A stretch of 64,000 nt of DNA, from NCBI GenBank assembly GCA_963576565.1, contig OY755042.1:8022372-8086371 (forward strand), written 5' to 3'. Made by a program: the position numbers and the translations under genes. Position 1 is the stretch's first letter; each line of letters begins with the position of its first letter. Source of the stretch: Aspidapion aeneum. Its lineage: Eukaryota > Arthropoda > Insecta > Coleoptera > Brentidae. Positions 1 to 10,612 of this stretch are shown in pieces. The notes below the pieces were generated by a model. That model had not been told where the DNA came from. It ran no database searches and worked only from the letters and a program-made list of their open reading frames with translations.

Positions 1-1003
1 TATGATTTACTTTTTTTTAAAGGAATTGGGTAAAACTTCATTTTTAAAGTAGTAAATTATGCGGAATATTGTTCAAAAATTTTGCAATGCCTTACTTAAA
101 TTTTTAAGGTTTTTTAAATTTTTCCATGGTTTTATCGTAGTTCCTATCAGCCTTCCAAAGCTCAGCTCTCTAGCGTTTCTGAAAGTGCACAATGTTACTT
201 TTACATAACTTTACATGCATAGGAGAGGGAAATAAATTAAAATTGTCGTGTTTTTAAATTTTGTCCTATAGTTTTATCATAGTTCCTATCAGTCTTCCAA
301 TGCTCAGCTCTCTAGCATTTCTGGAAGTGGGTATTGTTACTTTTACATAACTTTACATTTATAGGGGAAGAAAGTAAATTAGAATTTTGGGGTGTTTTAA
401 TGTTTTTCTATAACTTTATCATAGTTACTATCAGTCTGCCAAAGCTCAACTCTCTAGCATTTCTGGAAGTGGGCAATGCTAATTTTACATAACTTTAAAT
501 GTATAGGGGAGGGGAGTAAATTAAAATTTTGGGGTTTTTTGATTTTTTCCTATAGTTTTATCATAGTTCCTATCAGTCTGCCAAAGCCCAACTCTCTAGC
601 ATTTCTGGAAGTGGGCGATGCTACTTTTACATAACTTTAAATGTATAGGGGTTTCCAGGTTTGGTCATAATTTCTATCAGTCTGCCAAATTTCAGCTTTG
701 TAGCATGTCTGGAAGTACAGTAGAATATTGATGATCTATACATGAGTAAGTGAGTGAGTGAGTGGCAATTTCGACGTTTTTTGAAATTTCGTAACTACTT
801 TACTACTTTATAGAATTCCATGAAACTTAGAGGGGTTGTTAACTCCATGGAGATCTACAACTGTGCAAAGTTTGAGATCCATAGCTCATTCCGAAGTAGA
901 ATTTTAAATAGGTCAAATATCGGCTGAAATGTTTCAAGAAAAGATGGTTACGGCGCGCGAACTTGGCGAGGCACTGCCGTGCCCTCAAATTCAGGATATT
1001 ATG
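1..1003 (-). repeat. Repeat family R, reverse-oriented copy, cut by the window start
   Basis: This arm is the reverse complement of the copies at 1223-1805 and 21275-22110. It contains four to five imperfect tandem units of about 120 bp (each with a 'cagctctctagc' motif, then 'cttttacataacttta'), a short GTGA-type simple repeat near 745, and a terminal module ending at the palindromic 'ggcactgccgtgcc' near 970-985. It shows no open frame. The terminal module faces the LINE fragment that follows. I could not define the family's superfamily or a target duplication. Confidence 0.7.
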
Positions 1004-1004
1004 C

Positions 1005-1222
1005 AATATACAGACTTAAGCATGTTTGAACAAAAATCCTATATAACGCATTAATTTATTCCCATCTATCTTACAATATTATTCTGTGGGGCAACACATC
1101 CACAAGTCACCGAGTATTTGTATCACAAAAAAGGGTAAGAAGATTAATTTTTAATTTAAATCAGAGAGAGACTTGTAGGCTGATTTTTATCGCGAAAGGC
1201 ATTTTATCTTTGCCATGCATTT
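1005..1222 (+). pseudogene. LINE reverse transcriptase C-terminal fragment (first part)
   Basis: One frame around 1040-1222 reads LYNALIYSHLSYN, then ILWGNTS, VFVSQKRVRRLIFNLN and GILSLPCIYIY. This is the thumb and post-reverse-transcriptase region typical of Jockey/CR1-type LINEs. The frame is broken at 1222 by a repeat insertion and resumes near 2185. The N-terminal part is missing. The fragment is not functional. Confidence 0.7.
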
Positions 1223-1805
1223 ATATTTATCTGAGGGCACGGCAGTGCCTCGCCAAGTTCGCGCTGCCGTACCATCTTTTCTTGAAACATTTCAGCCCAT
1301 AATTGACCTATCTAAAACTCTACTTCGGAATGAGGTACAAATCTCAAACTTTTTACAGTCGTAGTTAGTTCCATAAAGTAGTAAAGTAGTTACGAAATTT
1401 CAACAAACGTCGAAATTGCCACTGACTCACTCGCTCATGTATAGATCATCAAAATTCTACTGTACTTCCAGACATGCTACAAAGCTGAAATTTGGCAGAC
1501 TGATAGAAATTATTACCAAACCCCTGGAAAAAATCAAGAAACTCCAAAATTCTAATATACTCCCCTTCCCTATACATGTAAAGTTATGTAAAAGTAACAT
1601 TGCCCACTTCCAGAAATTCTAGAGAGCTGAGCTTTGGCAGACTGATAGGAACTATGATAAAACTATAGGAAAAAATTTAAAAACGCCAACATTTTGATTT
1701 ACTTCCCTCTCCTATAAACGCTAGAGAACTGAGCTTTGGAAGGCTGATAGAAACTATGATAAAAAATTTTAATTATAATTATCCAATTTCTTTAAAAAAG
1801 AAGTC
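1223..1805 (+). repeat. Repeat family R, forward copy inserted in the LINE
   Basis: It begins with 'ctgagggcacggcag' directly after LINE coding sequence and is the inverted counterpart of 1-1003, with fewer internal 120 bp units. Together the two copies form a large inverted repeat with the LINE fragment 1005-1222 as its loop. A third copy at 21275 begins after the same 'tttat' context. No coding potential is seen; the open frame at 1416-1622 is fortuitous. Confidence 0.7.
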
Positions 1806-2180
1806 AAATCATAACAAAAACATTTCATGTGAAAAAAAGCCAAGTACGCGCGTGAAATGGCATTCCGTAAAAAGAATGGAGATAAAAATAAAGCCAAGTT
1901 CTCCAATACAAATTTCAAAATGAAAGGTTCGTACTACTTTGGAAGTGTGTTTTTAAACTTGACTATTACGGCTGTAAATGACTCCTAGGCACAGTGCTAA
2001 AAGAAACATAAAGAAGTTTAGCTGTAATAGCAAAGTTTAAAAAAACATTTCTAACCTAGTAAGAACCTTTCATTTTGAAATTTGTATTGGAGAACTTGGC
2101 TTTACTTTTATCTCAATTCTTTTTACGGAATGCCATTTTTGCGTACTTGGCTTTTTTTTACATGAAGTGTTTTTGTTATA
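1806..2180. mobile_element. Small foldback element (MITE-like)
   Basis: About 115 bp at 1806-1932 and 2066-2180 are inverted copies of each other. The outer ends read 'taacaaaaacatttcatgtg' on the left and its complement with few changes on the right. The loop is about 130 bp. A target duplication is not clear because the left side abuts repeat family R. Confidence 0.6.
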
Positions 2181-2445
2181 ATAGACTTTTATTACACACA
2201 AAAAGAAAAATGCGTATACGTACTCTACCAACGCTTATTTTCATACGTAATACCAGGTCTGCGAATTGTTTTGTTTTAGATTTACATAATTTGTTCAAAT
2301 ACGAAAACTGTACTTCTTATATTGGTAAAAAACTTTACAATAAATTGCCCGAATAAATGAAAACTTTATCAGATGTAAATTTAAAAAAGAGATTAAAAAT
2401 TTTATTTTATAAAACTGTTTCTATTCTGTACAGGAATTCTTAAAC
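2181..2445 (+). pseudogene. LINE ORF2 C-terminus (second part)
   Basis: The frame 2186-2356 reads on from the LINE fragment at 1005-1222 and contains TPTLIFIRNTRSANCFVLD and YIGKKLYNKLPE. This is the usual end of Jockey/CR1-type ORF2 proteins, where a Y-x-G-x-K-x-Y-N-x-L-P motif precedes the stop. After a stop at 2354-2356 the same frame reads on with MKTLSDVNLKKRLK to about 2445, so the stop may be a mutation. The fragment is inactive. Confidence 0.65.
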
Positions 2446-2796
2446 TAAAAATTTTAATTATTTGTGTTGTTTTGTTTTGTCTTTTATCCTATTTCAATTT
2501 TTAATTTTGACATTAATTTTTAGTATGTTAGTATATTTTACAATAATTATTTTTTATTAATTACTATTGCAGTACATCGGTTTTTGTAAATGGCTTTTTT
2601 TTTATTTGTCAAACACTGTGTTTATTGTATTACAATCTAGTCAGTAAGACTAATTAGCAATTTTGTTTTAACTTAATTTACTAGAAAAGTCAGATTTAAA
2701 CTTAGGGTTCACTCATCAGTTCTCCCCGCTTTGTTTAGTCTGTAACTCACAATTGTGTTGTGTTTATAGCATTATTTTGTTTTATGTGTAATTCAC
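2446..2796. other. AT-rich stretch, probable LINE 3' regions
   Basis: No gene is seen. The stretch contains T-rich tracts and 'gtttttgtaaatggcttt', a motif also seen near 5590, and probably holds the 3' ends of the LINE on the + strand (upstream) and of the Jockey-type element on the - strand (downstream). Confidence 0.4.
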
Positions 2797-5448
2797 TTAG
2801 TTTACTAGCTCAAACGGCTTCACTCTTTTTAGTCTTCGAACTAGCATAGTATTGTCTAGAAGCTGAATTGCTTCCACATTCACATGCCGATGGAGTCTAT
2901 CTTCATTGCTTTTTGCGTACTTTTTTATAGTCTCTGCTACAGTTTCGATTTTTAGATCTCGATGAAGGTCACTATTTCGAACGTACCAAGGTGCATTCAC
3001 AATATTTCTTAATGCTTTATTCTGAAATCTCTGTACAACTAGAATGTTACTCTCTTTAGCACAACCCCATAGTTGAATACCATATGTCCATACTGGTTTC
3101 AGTATTTGTCTATAAAGCAGTAACTTATTATGAATTGTTAAATTTTCCTTCCAATTAGCCAGTTCATTTTTGTATACCTTATCTCAAGTTCTTCTTTTTT
3201 TTTCTTAACATGTGCTTTCCAGCGCAATTTGGCATCAAGTGTCATACCTAGATATTTTGCCTGATTCGAATATGGTACTGGAATGTTGTTAATTGTTATT
3301 TGTATGTGATTTATATTTTTGTTTGTAAAATCAACATGAGTTGATTTGGTTTCATTTAATTTTATTCGCCACTTTGTGGTCCAACTGTGAACTTGGGTGA
3401 CTGCATCCTGAAGTTTTTCTATGCATTTTTTAATAGATTTTTCTACCGTCAATAAACCAGTATCATCGGCAAATGTTGCTAAGTGACAATTTTCTGACTG
3501 GGATATCACAAGTGAATAATAAGTATAGATAAGGGCCTAGTACGCTACCCTGGGGCACGCCTGCTTGAATTTCTCTTAAATTTGAGCATGAGTCTTCCTG
3601 TTTTACTCTAAAATGTCTATCAGATATGTATGATTCCAAAATATCCGAATATTGTTTTGGCAGAAACCGTTTTAGTTTAAAATTAAGGCCTTCATGCCAC
3701 ACTTTGTCAAATGCTTGTGCTACATCTAGAAAAACTGCAGAACAAACTTTTCCCTCTTCTAGTGCTTTTTCTATTATATTAGTAATTCTGTGTACTTGAT
3801 CTATCGTGGAATGCTTGTCTCGAAAACCAAATTGATGAGATGGAATAATTTCTTGTCTTTCTATGATGGGTTTTATTCTTTTAAGCAATAATTTTTCATA
3901 GAGCTTGGATATAATTGGCAGCAAAGATATTGGCCTGTAAGATGACACGTCATGGAGTGGTTTTCCCGGTTTTGGAATCATGATAACTTCTGCAACTTTC
4001 CACAGTTTAGGTACATACCTAAGCCTAAAAGACGCATTAATTAGGTTGCATAGTTTTATGATAGCTTTTCTGGGGAGTTGTTTTATGACTACCCCGTTAA
4101 TAAGATCATACCCTGGGGCTTTTTTCGAATTAATATTTTTGATTTCTGTTAATATTTCTTTTGGTGATGTAAGCTTAATATGGTCCTCGATTTGATGGGG
4201 TTCATTTAAATAAAAGTGTTCATCTGGTGCTTCGTGTGACTGAAATGTTTTTTCTAAATGACTTGCAAAAATATCTGCTTTTTCTTCGTTACTCCTTGCC
4301 CACTGGTTGTTAGATTTTCGTATTGGTGGAATTTGGATAATTGGTCTTTTAAAATCTTTGGTTGCTTTCCAAAGGAAATAGTCGGTATTTTTATCATCTG
4401 TAAGTTCATTAAGAAAATGGTTAATAGATTCATTTTTTATTACTAGAATTTCTCGCCTAATGCGCTGCGTCATGTTGTTGAGATTTGTTTTGTCCCGAGG
4501 ATCACGGCTTTGCTGTCACTTTCTTCTTAGTTTCCTTTTTTCCAATATAAGGTCTCTAATTTCCTTTGGATAGTTTTTTTCCTTAAAAATTCTCTTTGGT
4601 TTTGAACTGTTTTCCCAAGCTGCTTGTTGAATATTTGTAACAAAATATTCAACTTCTTTATCGATTTGTTCTGGCGTTTGCAACGGTACTGATAGGTTTA
4701 TTTTTTCTGACAGACTTTGTTTAAAACTAATCGTCAGTCAATTTATTAACTAGTGAGATATTTGCTTCTTTCTTTATTATGTTTTTACTAAGAGTTAGAA
4801 TAATAGGTGAATGATCTGAGTGTAAATCAAAACTTTCTTCTATATCTACAATACTTAAAGATATATTTTTTACTATAAAAAAATCAATTAGATCTGGAAT
4901 TTTTCCTGGATCTGTTGGATAGTATGTGGGCTTACTAGTTGATATCGCCTCACATTGATATTCACTATTAGCTTGCAAAAGTTCTTTTCCTTTAGAATTC
5001 GTCAGTCTAGATCCCCAGTAGGTATTTTTTGCATTAAAGTCACCTCCAATTATAAAACGATTTCCTAATTTTCTGAGAAAATTAAGATATTGATTTTTCT
5101 TTAGTAAGTGCCTTGGTGGTATATAGACAGCAATTATGACTAATGTATATGTTTTGGTTTTTACACTTACTAATGTAGCTTGAATCTCTATGGTTTTATA
5201 TCCCATCTCCTCATAGTGTGATATATTTTCTTTCATTATTACAGCACTTCCCCCAAGTGCAGTATTGCTAGGGTGAGTTGTATGATACACTTTATAACCT
5301 TTAAATTTAATGTGAGACTGGTTAGTGAAATGCTTTTCTGATACAAGACAGACGTCAATTTTTTCTATGTCTAGAATAACTTGCATTCTTGCTGATGTTG
5401 CAAGAGACCATTGGCATTCCAAGCTAGAATTCTAAGATTACTGACCAT
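2797..5448 (-). pseudogene. Jockey-type LINE ORF2 (endonuclease plus reverse transcriptase), frameshifted
   Basis: About 880 codons on the - strand, close to the usual length of Jockey ORF2. The start at 5446-5448 overlaps the end of ORF1 and is followed by NLRILAWNANG. The apurinic endonuclease domain (about 5440-4730) shows ALGGSAVIM, VYIPPRH, GGDFNAKNTYWGS and SDHSPI. The reverse transcriptase (about 4470-3140) shows KAPGYDLINGVVIKQLP, YRPISLLPIISKLYEKLL, QFGFRDKHSTIDQVHRI, AVFLDVAQAFDKVWHEGL, PQGSVLGPYLY and the FADD box near 3460-3475. The C-terminal part runs without a break from about 3138 to 2797 (WTYGIQLWG, VNAPWYVRNSDLHRDL). Frameshifts near 5375, 4730-4470 and 3500 make it inactive. 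Confidence 0.9.
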
Positions 5449-5590
5449 TTTGAGGCATATTGGTAGCTCCGTTATTGCTACTTTCTAGTTTAGTTAATCG
5501 CTCATCAAGTTTGTTCAATTTCTCCAAAATTATTTGTAGTGTTTGTTCCATAGTATTTTGACTACTGATATTAATATCAGGTAAATTTTT
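5438..5590 (-). pseudogene. Jockey-type LINE ORF1, C-terminal end
   Basis: On the - strand the frame reads NLPDINISSQNTMEQT, then LEKLNKLDERLTKLESSNN and ends MPQNGQ-stop at 5438-5440. The heptad-like leucines suggest a coiled coil. Its stop overlaps the ORF2 start, the tight ORF1/ORF2 arrangement usual for Jockey elements. The upstream part of ORF1 is missing: at about 5590 the sequence changes to another element's 3' tail. Confidence 0.7.
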
Positions 5591-6030
5591 GTATTTGTAA
5601 ATGGCTAACGTACAAATAAAGATTTCTATTTCTATTATGGCCTGCGCTATTTTGTTTCACTGCCTAAAATATGTCAAGACATTTCGGCAATTTTTTTAGT
5701 TTGACATTTTGCAGAAATCAAATTAGTTTCCTTAACACGGTGTGATCGGTCGTCAAATAAAAATTGTTGAAATATAACGACCCGTGGCCCCCGGTATTTA
5801 AATAGATAATAAAGTCACTTATTTGAGAAATTATATTACATATACAGTGTGCTAACAATTTGCCAAAATAAACTATCGTCGGAATGATTTGACATATTGG
5901 CTTATTTTAATACCACAACATTGTCAAATTGCAAACTTTAGATGGAAATTCCGTCTATATTATACTTGAGTCATAGAGCACCGAAGCCCAACGTCCATGT
6001 AGTTTGTGCAACGTACTTTCAATTTTCTAG
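5591..6030. other. LINE 3' tail on + strand and intron sequence before gene 1 exon
   Basis: 5590-5640 reads 'gtacaaataaagatttctat', an AATAAA signal followed by a short repeated tail, as at LINE 3' ends on the + strand. The rest is AT-rich intron sequence ending in the acceptor 'ttttctag' at 6023-6030. No further gene is seen. Confidence 0.4.
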
Positions 6031-6291
6031 TTTAGGGTTGAACATCGATTGCAGGACTTGAATGCGGCCCTTGACCGAATAAATCGTCAGCGTGAGCGAT
6101 TGCACAGACGTTACCCTCAGCAGGTTCCACTTCAAGGCCCACCCCCACCTGCACACTATCGTTATGGTCTTCCTGTTTTACAACTCCCTGCAGAGCAACG
6201 TGAAGCTCTGGCTCTAACTCCTGAGCATCGAGCACCCAACGCCGCATTACCGCCACCCGTTCATCGAAATCGGCATGCGAACGCAGAAATA
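6031..6291 (+). CDS. Gene 1, penultimate coding exon (unrecognised protein, C-terminal part)
   Basis: 87 codons open throughout. The exon is preceded by a pyrimidine-rich acceptor (AG at 6029-6030, or alternatively 6034-6035) and followed by a consensus donor GTAAGT at 6292. It starts FRVEHRLQDLNAALDRINR, a predicted charged helix, followed by RQRERLHRRYPQQ, a Pro-rich stretch (GPPPPAHYRYGLPVLQLP), then EQREALALTPEHRAPN and a His/Arg/Asn-rich end. GC content and codon use are clearly higher than in the surrounding repeats. It joins in frame to 10613-10705. I do not recognise the family. Earlier exons must lie left of the window or be hidden by repeats. An antisense open frame over the exon is a shadow. 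Confidence 0.75.
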
Positions 6292-6312
6292 GTAAGTCTC
6301 TGTCAACAATGT

Positions 6313-7021
6313 TAAACAAACACAACTTTTTCTGGGTATTACGCCACTAGTAAGGAAAAATTATTTTAAAAAATTAAAAAACCACTGTGTTTCTCCTAGA
6401 AAAATAAAAATCACTAATTTGTCAGTGGCTTTCTATAAAAATAAATAATTGCCTAGTAAAACCTAAACCACTTATCTTATCTACGTTTCGATTGCCAATC
6501 TACAATCGTTTTCAAGCTCTTTATTTATATTTTCTCTCAAAATCTTAAATGTTTCTTGTTCAAATATATTTTTTTATTATTATATCGTTGACAAATTGTC
6601 AATATTCTGAAGTTTATCAAAAACAATTGACCAATCTAAACAAAAACACAAGGTAACATGATACTATTTTTAGACATTATGTCAGTCAATGTTGTTTTTA
6701 AATTTGAAAATAAACAGAACAGGGTGACTCATTAAAACTAGAATCAATAAGGTCTCTTTTTTATAACCATTTAGAAATTTTTACAAAATTATGATCATTG
6801 TGAGATTATATTACTATTATATCAAAATCTATTTAAAAAACAGTAATCAGAATTTCATTACAGTATTAATTAATTTTGAAAAAACCTTTTTGCAAATCTT
6901 GTCTGAGAATAGGAAGCCAAGCTTTACTTATATCTAGGAGAAACGCAGTGGTTTTTTAATTTTTTAAAATAATTTTTACTTACTAGTGGCGTACTACCCA
7001 GAAAAAGTTGTGTTTGTAAAA
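6313..7021. mobile_element. Foldback element in gene 1 intron
   Basis: The ends at about 6313-6405 and 6935-7021 are inverted copies (outer sequence 'caaacacaactttttctggg', then 'cgccactagtaag' and 'ccactg'), giving arms of about 90 bp around an AT-rich core of roughly 530 bp. It begins about 20 bp after the donor site of exon 6031-6291. No transposase is present. No convincing target duplication is visible. Confidence 0.65.
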
Positions 7022-7600
7022 TGAATCCGCCACAAACATATAGATTTTATTAACAATGTTAAAGTACGAAAAAATTGCTAACTCTAGTAGGGAATTTTCT
7101 GATTTTACTTAATACAACTCAACTTACATACATTACTGAATAAAATGCTAATATTTAAGAAGTTAAATACTGCTCTAGATATTTTTGTAAAAATTTGGTA
7201 CACGCTTTTTATTCATTATAAAGCAATTTCGTACCTTCTTTCTTATACGATGCTTTCTATTTCAGTGGCGTCCGTGCGGGAATTGCCCTTGATATTTTTG
7301 AAGAATATAATGATACGCTACTGTAAAATTTATTTTTTAAATTCTTATTCTTTAATGAGTAAATGTCGTGATTTTTTTTCGTTCTTCAGAAAGTGCCTAT
7401 TAATGAAAGGTTGCCCGAGCGTTTTTCGAAAAAAAATGTTATATAAAAAGATTTTTTTCTTACTAGACCCATTATTTCTCCACCGCAAAATTTTGTGAGA
7501 ATCTTGACCATAATCCAAGGTTAAAGATTTTTATTTATCAAAAAAATAAAAGTGGGGTTTTTAGGAAATTTAAAAAAAAAATCAAATTTTAATAAATATA
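7022..7600 (+). other. Intron sequence without recognisable feature
   Basis: AT-rich. It contains a 117-codon open frame (7145-7498) that is Phe/Leu/Ile-rich with no recognisable domain and no splice context; I take it to be chance. Confidence 0.4.
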
Positions 7601-7795
7601 ATCGCAAAAAGTTTTTTTTTTATTTATACTGGGACTTTCCATCCAATCAGGATCAATCGCCCAGTTTCGCAAAGTTCGAGCAAGGTTAGCATTTTTTAAA
7701 CAAACACAAACAACCAAGTACCTAGCCAGGAATCGAACCCGGACCGCCGGTGTGGGAAACAAACATTGCTACCACTACACCACGACGGCAACTGA
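7601..7795 (-). repeat. tRNA-derived SINE
   Basis: On the - strand the head (7795-7722) carries a pol III A box ('tggtgtagtggtagc', 7768-7782) and a perfect B box ('ggttcgattcc', 7729-7739), in a glycine-tRNA-like context. The two ends of the head do not pair into an acceptor stem, so this is not a functional tRNA. The downstream body and AT-rich tail run toward about 7600. It lies in the gene 1 intron, antisense to the gene. Confidence 0.6.
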
Positions 7796-7953
7796 AAAAA
7801 AGATACATAATAAAAAGTATTTCGTATGTCATATATATTTTGAAGCGTTCTTAAAAGGCCTTTCCAAGAAATAACTTATATTTCTAGTTCTAGTTCTAGC
7901 GATTTTTGAGATATTTCGGTTTTTTAGTAAACGTTCGTTAAACTGCAATTTAA

Positions 7954-9784
7954 ATACTCTGCCAATCTATGGGCACTAGGTACTATAGTTATAGTGTACA
8001 GGGTGTCCCAAATTGGGCACTTTTAGGGGGTTTAAGGTACTTCTAGGGGAGACAGAGAAAAACTGACCACGCATTGCGAGGCTCAAATTTCAAAAGAAGA
8101 CTTATAGTGAAAACCGCATTTTGAAATATCGTCTCGTCTTTGAGCTACGGGGGCTTTTTGAAAAGTCTGCATTTTTGAAGGGGGTCTATAACTTCGTTAC
8201 TAGTGGAAATTTTGATTTAGAGTAAATTGCAGTTTTATAGACTTTGTCACGAGGAATTCACCCGCTAAATTATATTTTAACTGTCACTTTTAGTTTTTGA
8301 GATATGACATTCATTTTTTCTTATGGAATGGCCTATATTTTAATTAATTTTCGAATTCGTCATTAAATTATTTTCAAAGTGATGTATCATATGTCATAGT
8401 TTGATTGAGCGGTTTAGGAGATATTCAGCTTTGTCACTTATTTCTAGTGCGCTATGATTTCCAGCTGAGGTAGGTAAAGGCACTCCAGTATTTTTATTAT
8501 TTTACACAGTCACAAATATAGTAAGGCTGGTTTGGAAAAATTATAATTCAGCGGACGGCCCTCAAAGCCTAGTTATAAAAAGTAAAAAAAAATAATACAT
8601 ATTTCAAAATCAAATCAAAACGCTTTTGTGCAAAATAATTTCATATCAAAGCGTAATGTCAAATTGTTTAAACAATTGAAAACAATGACAAAACGCCAAG
8701 ACGCAAGGCCAACTTGATTTGCATAGTATAAGACAACAAAACTATAGGAGCATTGCTTTCACGTCAATGGCGCATGACGTCATTCAACGCACACTAGACA
8801 AAAATAAAAAACTTTAATTATCTCCGAAGCCGCTCAATCAAACTATGACATATGATACATCATTTTGAAAAGAATTCAATCACGAATTCGAAAATTAATT
8901 AAAATATAGGCCATTCCATAAGAAAACATGCAACTTTATGTCATATCTCAAGAACTAAAAGTGACAGTTAAAATTTAATTTGGCGGTTGAATTCCTCGTG
9001 ACAAAGTCTATAAAATTGCAATTTACTCTAAATCAATATTTCCAATAATAACGAAGTTATAGACCCCCCTCCAAAATGCAGACTTTTCAAAAAGCCCCCG
9101 GAGCTCAAAGACGAGACGATATTTCAAAATGCGGTTTTCACTATAAGTCTTCTCTTGAAATTTGAGCCTCGCAATGCGTGGTCAGTTTTTCTCTGTCTTC
9201 CCTACAAGTACCTTAAACCCCCCAAAAGTGCCCAATTTAGGACACCCTGTACGTGTGAGCTAATATAACTAAAAACTGAAATATATTTTATTCAACTCTA
9301 GACTCATATACCTTGCGTTTGATACCACACAAGCCATGTTTTGACTTAAACCCTAATTTTTGACATCTACCCCCACCCTTTTTTTTTAATAAACCGAAAT
9401 TCATTTAGTTTAACTCCAGACTTAATTACCTTTTGTTTGATATCACACACGCCATATTTTCACATAAACTCTAATTTTTGAATCTACTTTCACCCTTTTA
9501 TTTGGCTTGCGTTCGGTGGATTTTGTTCATTTTTAAATGGGACAATCAGGGCCCAAGACCCAGCCTAGGTACCAAATTTCATTTAAATCGGACAAGCGGT
9601 TTTTGAGTTATGTGGGTTGGTCGTTACAGACAGTCAGACAGACAGACGGCGCAATAAAAAAGTTTCAAAATCATCTGAAACGCAAAAATATATAAAAAAA
9701 TTTGAAATCGGAGCAATTTTTTTTTCTTGAAAAAATTAGGATCACCATAGCTCACACTACTATAGTATAGTAGTGGTGTGAGCT
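7954..9784 (+). mobile_element. Hairpin-ended GACA-type element, copy a (interrupted)
   Basis: This is the first of six copies of one family. The left end is 'aatactctgccaat' with a shortened hairpin; the right end is 'tagctcacactac...gtgtgagcta' at 9752-9784. Inside are imperfect units of about 115 bp (each with a 'ttgataccacac' or 'ttgatatcacac' motif and a 'cacccttt' tract) and a short GACA run near 9630-9650. The left hairpin is split by the TA-flanked element 7999-9249, so copy a is the older of the two. It has no coding capacity. Confidence 0.75.
7999..9249. mobile_element. TA-flanked foldback element nested in copy a
   Basis: 1251 bp. It begins CAGGGTGTCCCAAATTGGGC and ends with the inverted sequence ...GGACACCCTG. 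It is flanked by TA at 7997-7998 and 9250-9251, and removing it with one TA restores the hairpin of the host element as seen in the intact copies. Arms of about 450 bp pair imperfectly. The core (about 8450-8800) contains a direct 'caaaacg...caaaacgcc' region but no frame. TIR and TA duplication place it with Tc1/mariner-type non-autonomous elements. Confidence 0.85.
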
Positions 9785-10244
9785 AAGAAAATAGTTTTTC
9801 GATTGTTAGAACAACTGTACCAAATTATCCAAATTGGAGAGAATGAATTCCCAAGCCACCTTTTTTGAATAAACCAAATGTCTTTGAAATCGGAACATTG
9901 GTAACGTGTCTATACCCCACCCAAAAAAATGTCTGGTTTTTATTAAACCACTATAAATTGTGGATAAGTAAGGCCAACCTGCAGACACTAATCATTTCGA
10001 GAGAACAAAAGAGCTTTGGTGTGCCAATAGCAGGCTCTGAATCGTCACGTGTCATACGAGGAAGCTCCTGACAGTCAAAAAACGTTCTACTGTTACACGA
10101 CACAGTTTCAGCTGACCGCGTGACTATTTTCCTACTTGCTATTGGTCAAGACGAGATATTTCACAAGATGTGATTTATTACATCTCACGACTACGAGCCC
10201 AGTAGATTATTTGTCAAAATGTTTCAAGGGCCTCTATTATCAAC
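9785..10244. other. Intron sequence, no gene seen
   Basis: No recognisable repeat or exon. Short open frames on both strands around 9806-10071 overlap each other and have no domain. There is a local rise in GC near 10040-10200. Confidence 0.4.
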
Positions 10245-10256
10245 CATAAATAAAAT

Positions 10257-10577
10257 TTGGTAAACTTATAACGTCCTTGCAATGCAACTATAGGTAAATT
10301 TAGTGGGAATAAGGACACTGTTGTTCTGGTAAATATACGTTTTAATCCATCGGTAACGTTTCGACAATGGTTTTTGTCTTCATCAGACCTTCAGACTAGA
10401 TCGTACATTGGAACAACAAAAAACAAGAATTCAAGCACATCAGGAAAACAAACGGCACAAAATTAAAAACGAAACCCAACATTAATCTGCTAATTATTTA
10501 TATTTTCTTTTTTAGAAAAAAAAAATAAAAAAAAAATAAAAATCCTTCCTCCCTTATTCCCACTAAATTTACCTATA
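10257..10577 (-). mobile_element. Penelope-like terminal-repeat fragment with 12 bp target duplication
   Basis: 321 bp flanked by perfect 12 bp direct repeats (cataaataaaat at 10245-10256 and 10578-10589). It shares its sequence with the element at 51564-52751, including 'taggtaaatttagtggg' at one end and its complement at the other. A long target duplication of variable length argues for retrotransposition, not a DNA transposon. Together with the hammerhead-like motif this suggests a Penelope-like element, an inference. It ends about 35 bp before the splice acceptor of gene 1's last exon. Confidence 0.65.
10336..10386 (-). ncRNA. Hammerhead-ribozyme-like motif (copy 1)
   Basis: On the - strand the order is CTGATGA, a 5 bp hairpin GACAA/TTGTC with a 6-base loop, GAAAC, a 5 bp hairpin ACGTT/AACGT, and a GTA triplet where cleavage would be expected. 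This is the hammerhead core order. Deviations: one extra A before stem II, and stem I is weak next to the cleavage site (GGT/ACC pair only after a 5-base offset). Penelope-like elements are known to carry hammerhead motifs. Activity is not shown by sequence alone. Confidence 0.5.
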
Positions 10578-10612
10578 CATAAATAAAATATGATTTAATT
10601 TGTTTTTATTAG

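Noticed and set aside
6032..6325. Antisense open frame of 97 codons over exon 6031-6291
   Set aside because: It is a shadow of the GC-rich sense exon, which has splice sites and continues in frame to a second exon.
7145..7498. 117-codon Phe/Leu-rich frame
   Set aside because: AT-rich composition, no domain, no splice context, no similarity to other repeats in the window.
7722..7795. Functional tRNA-Gly
   Set aside because: A and B boxes are good but the acceptor halves do not pair. It continues into a SINE-like body.
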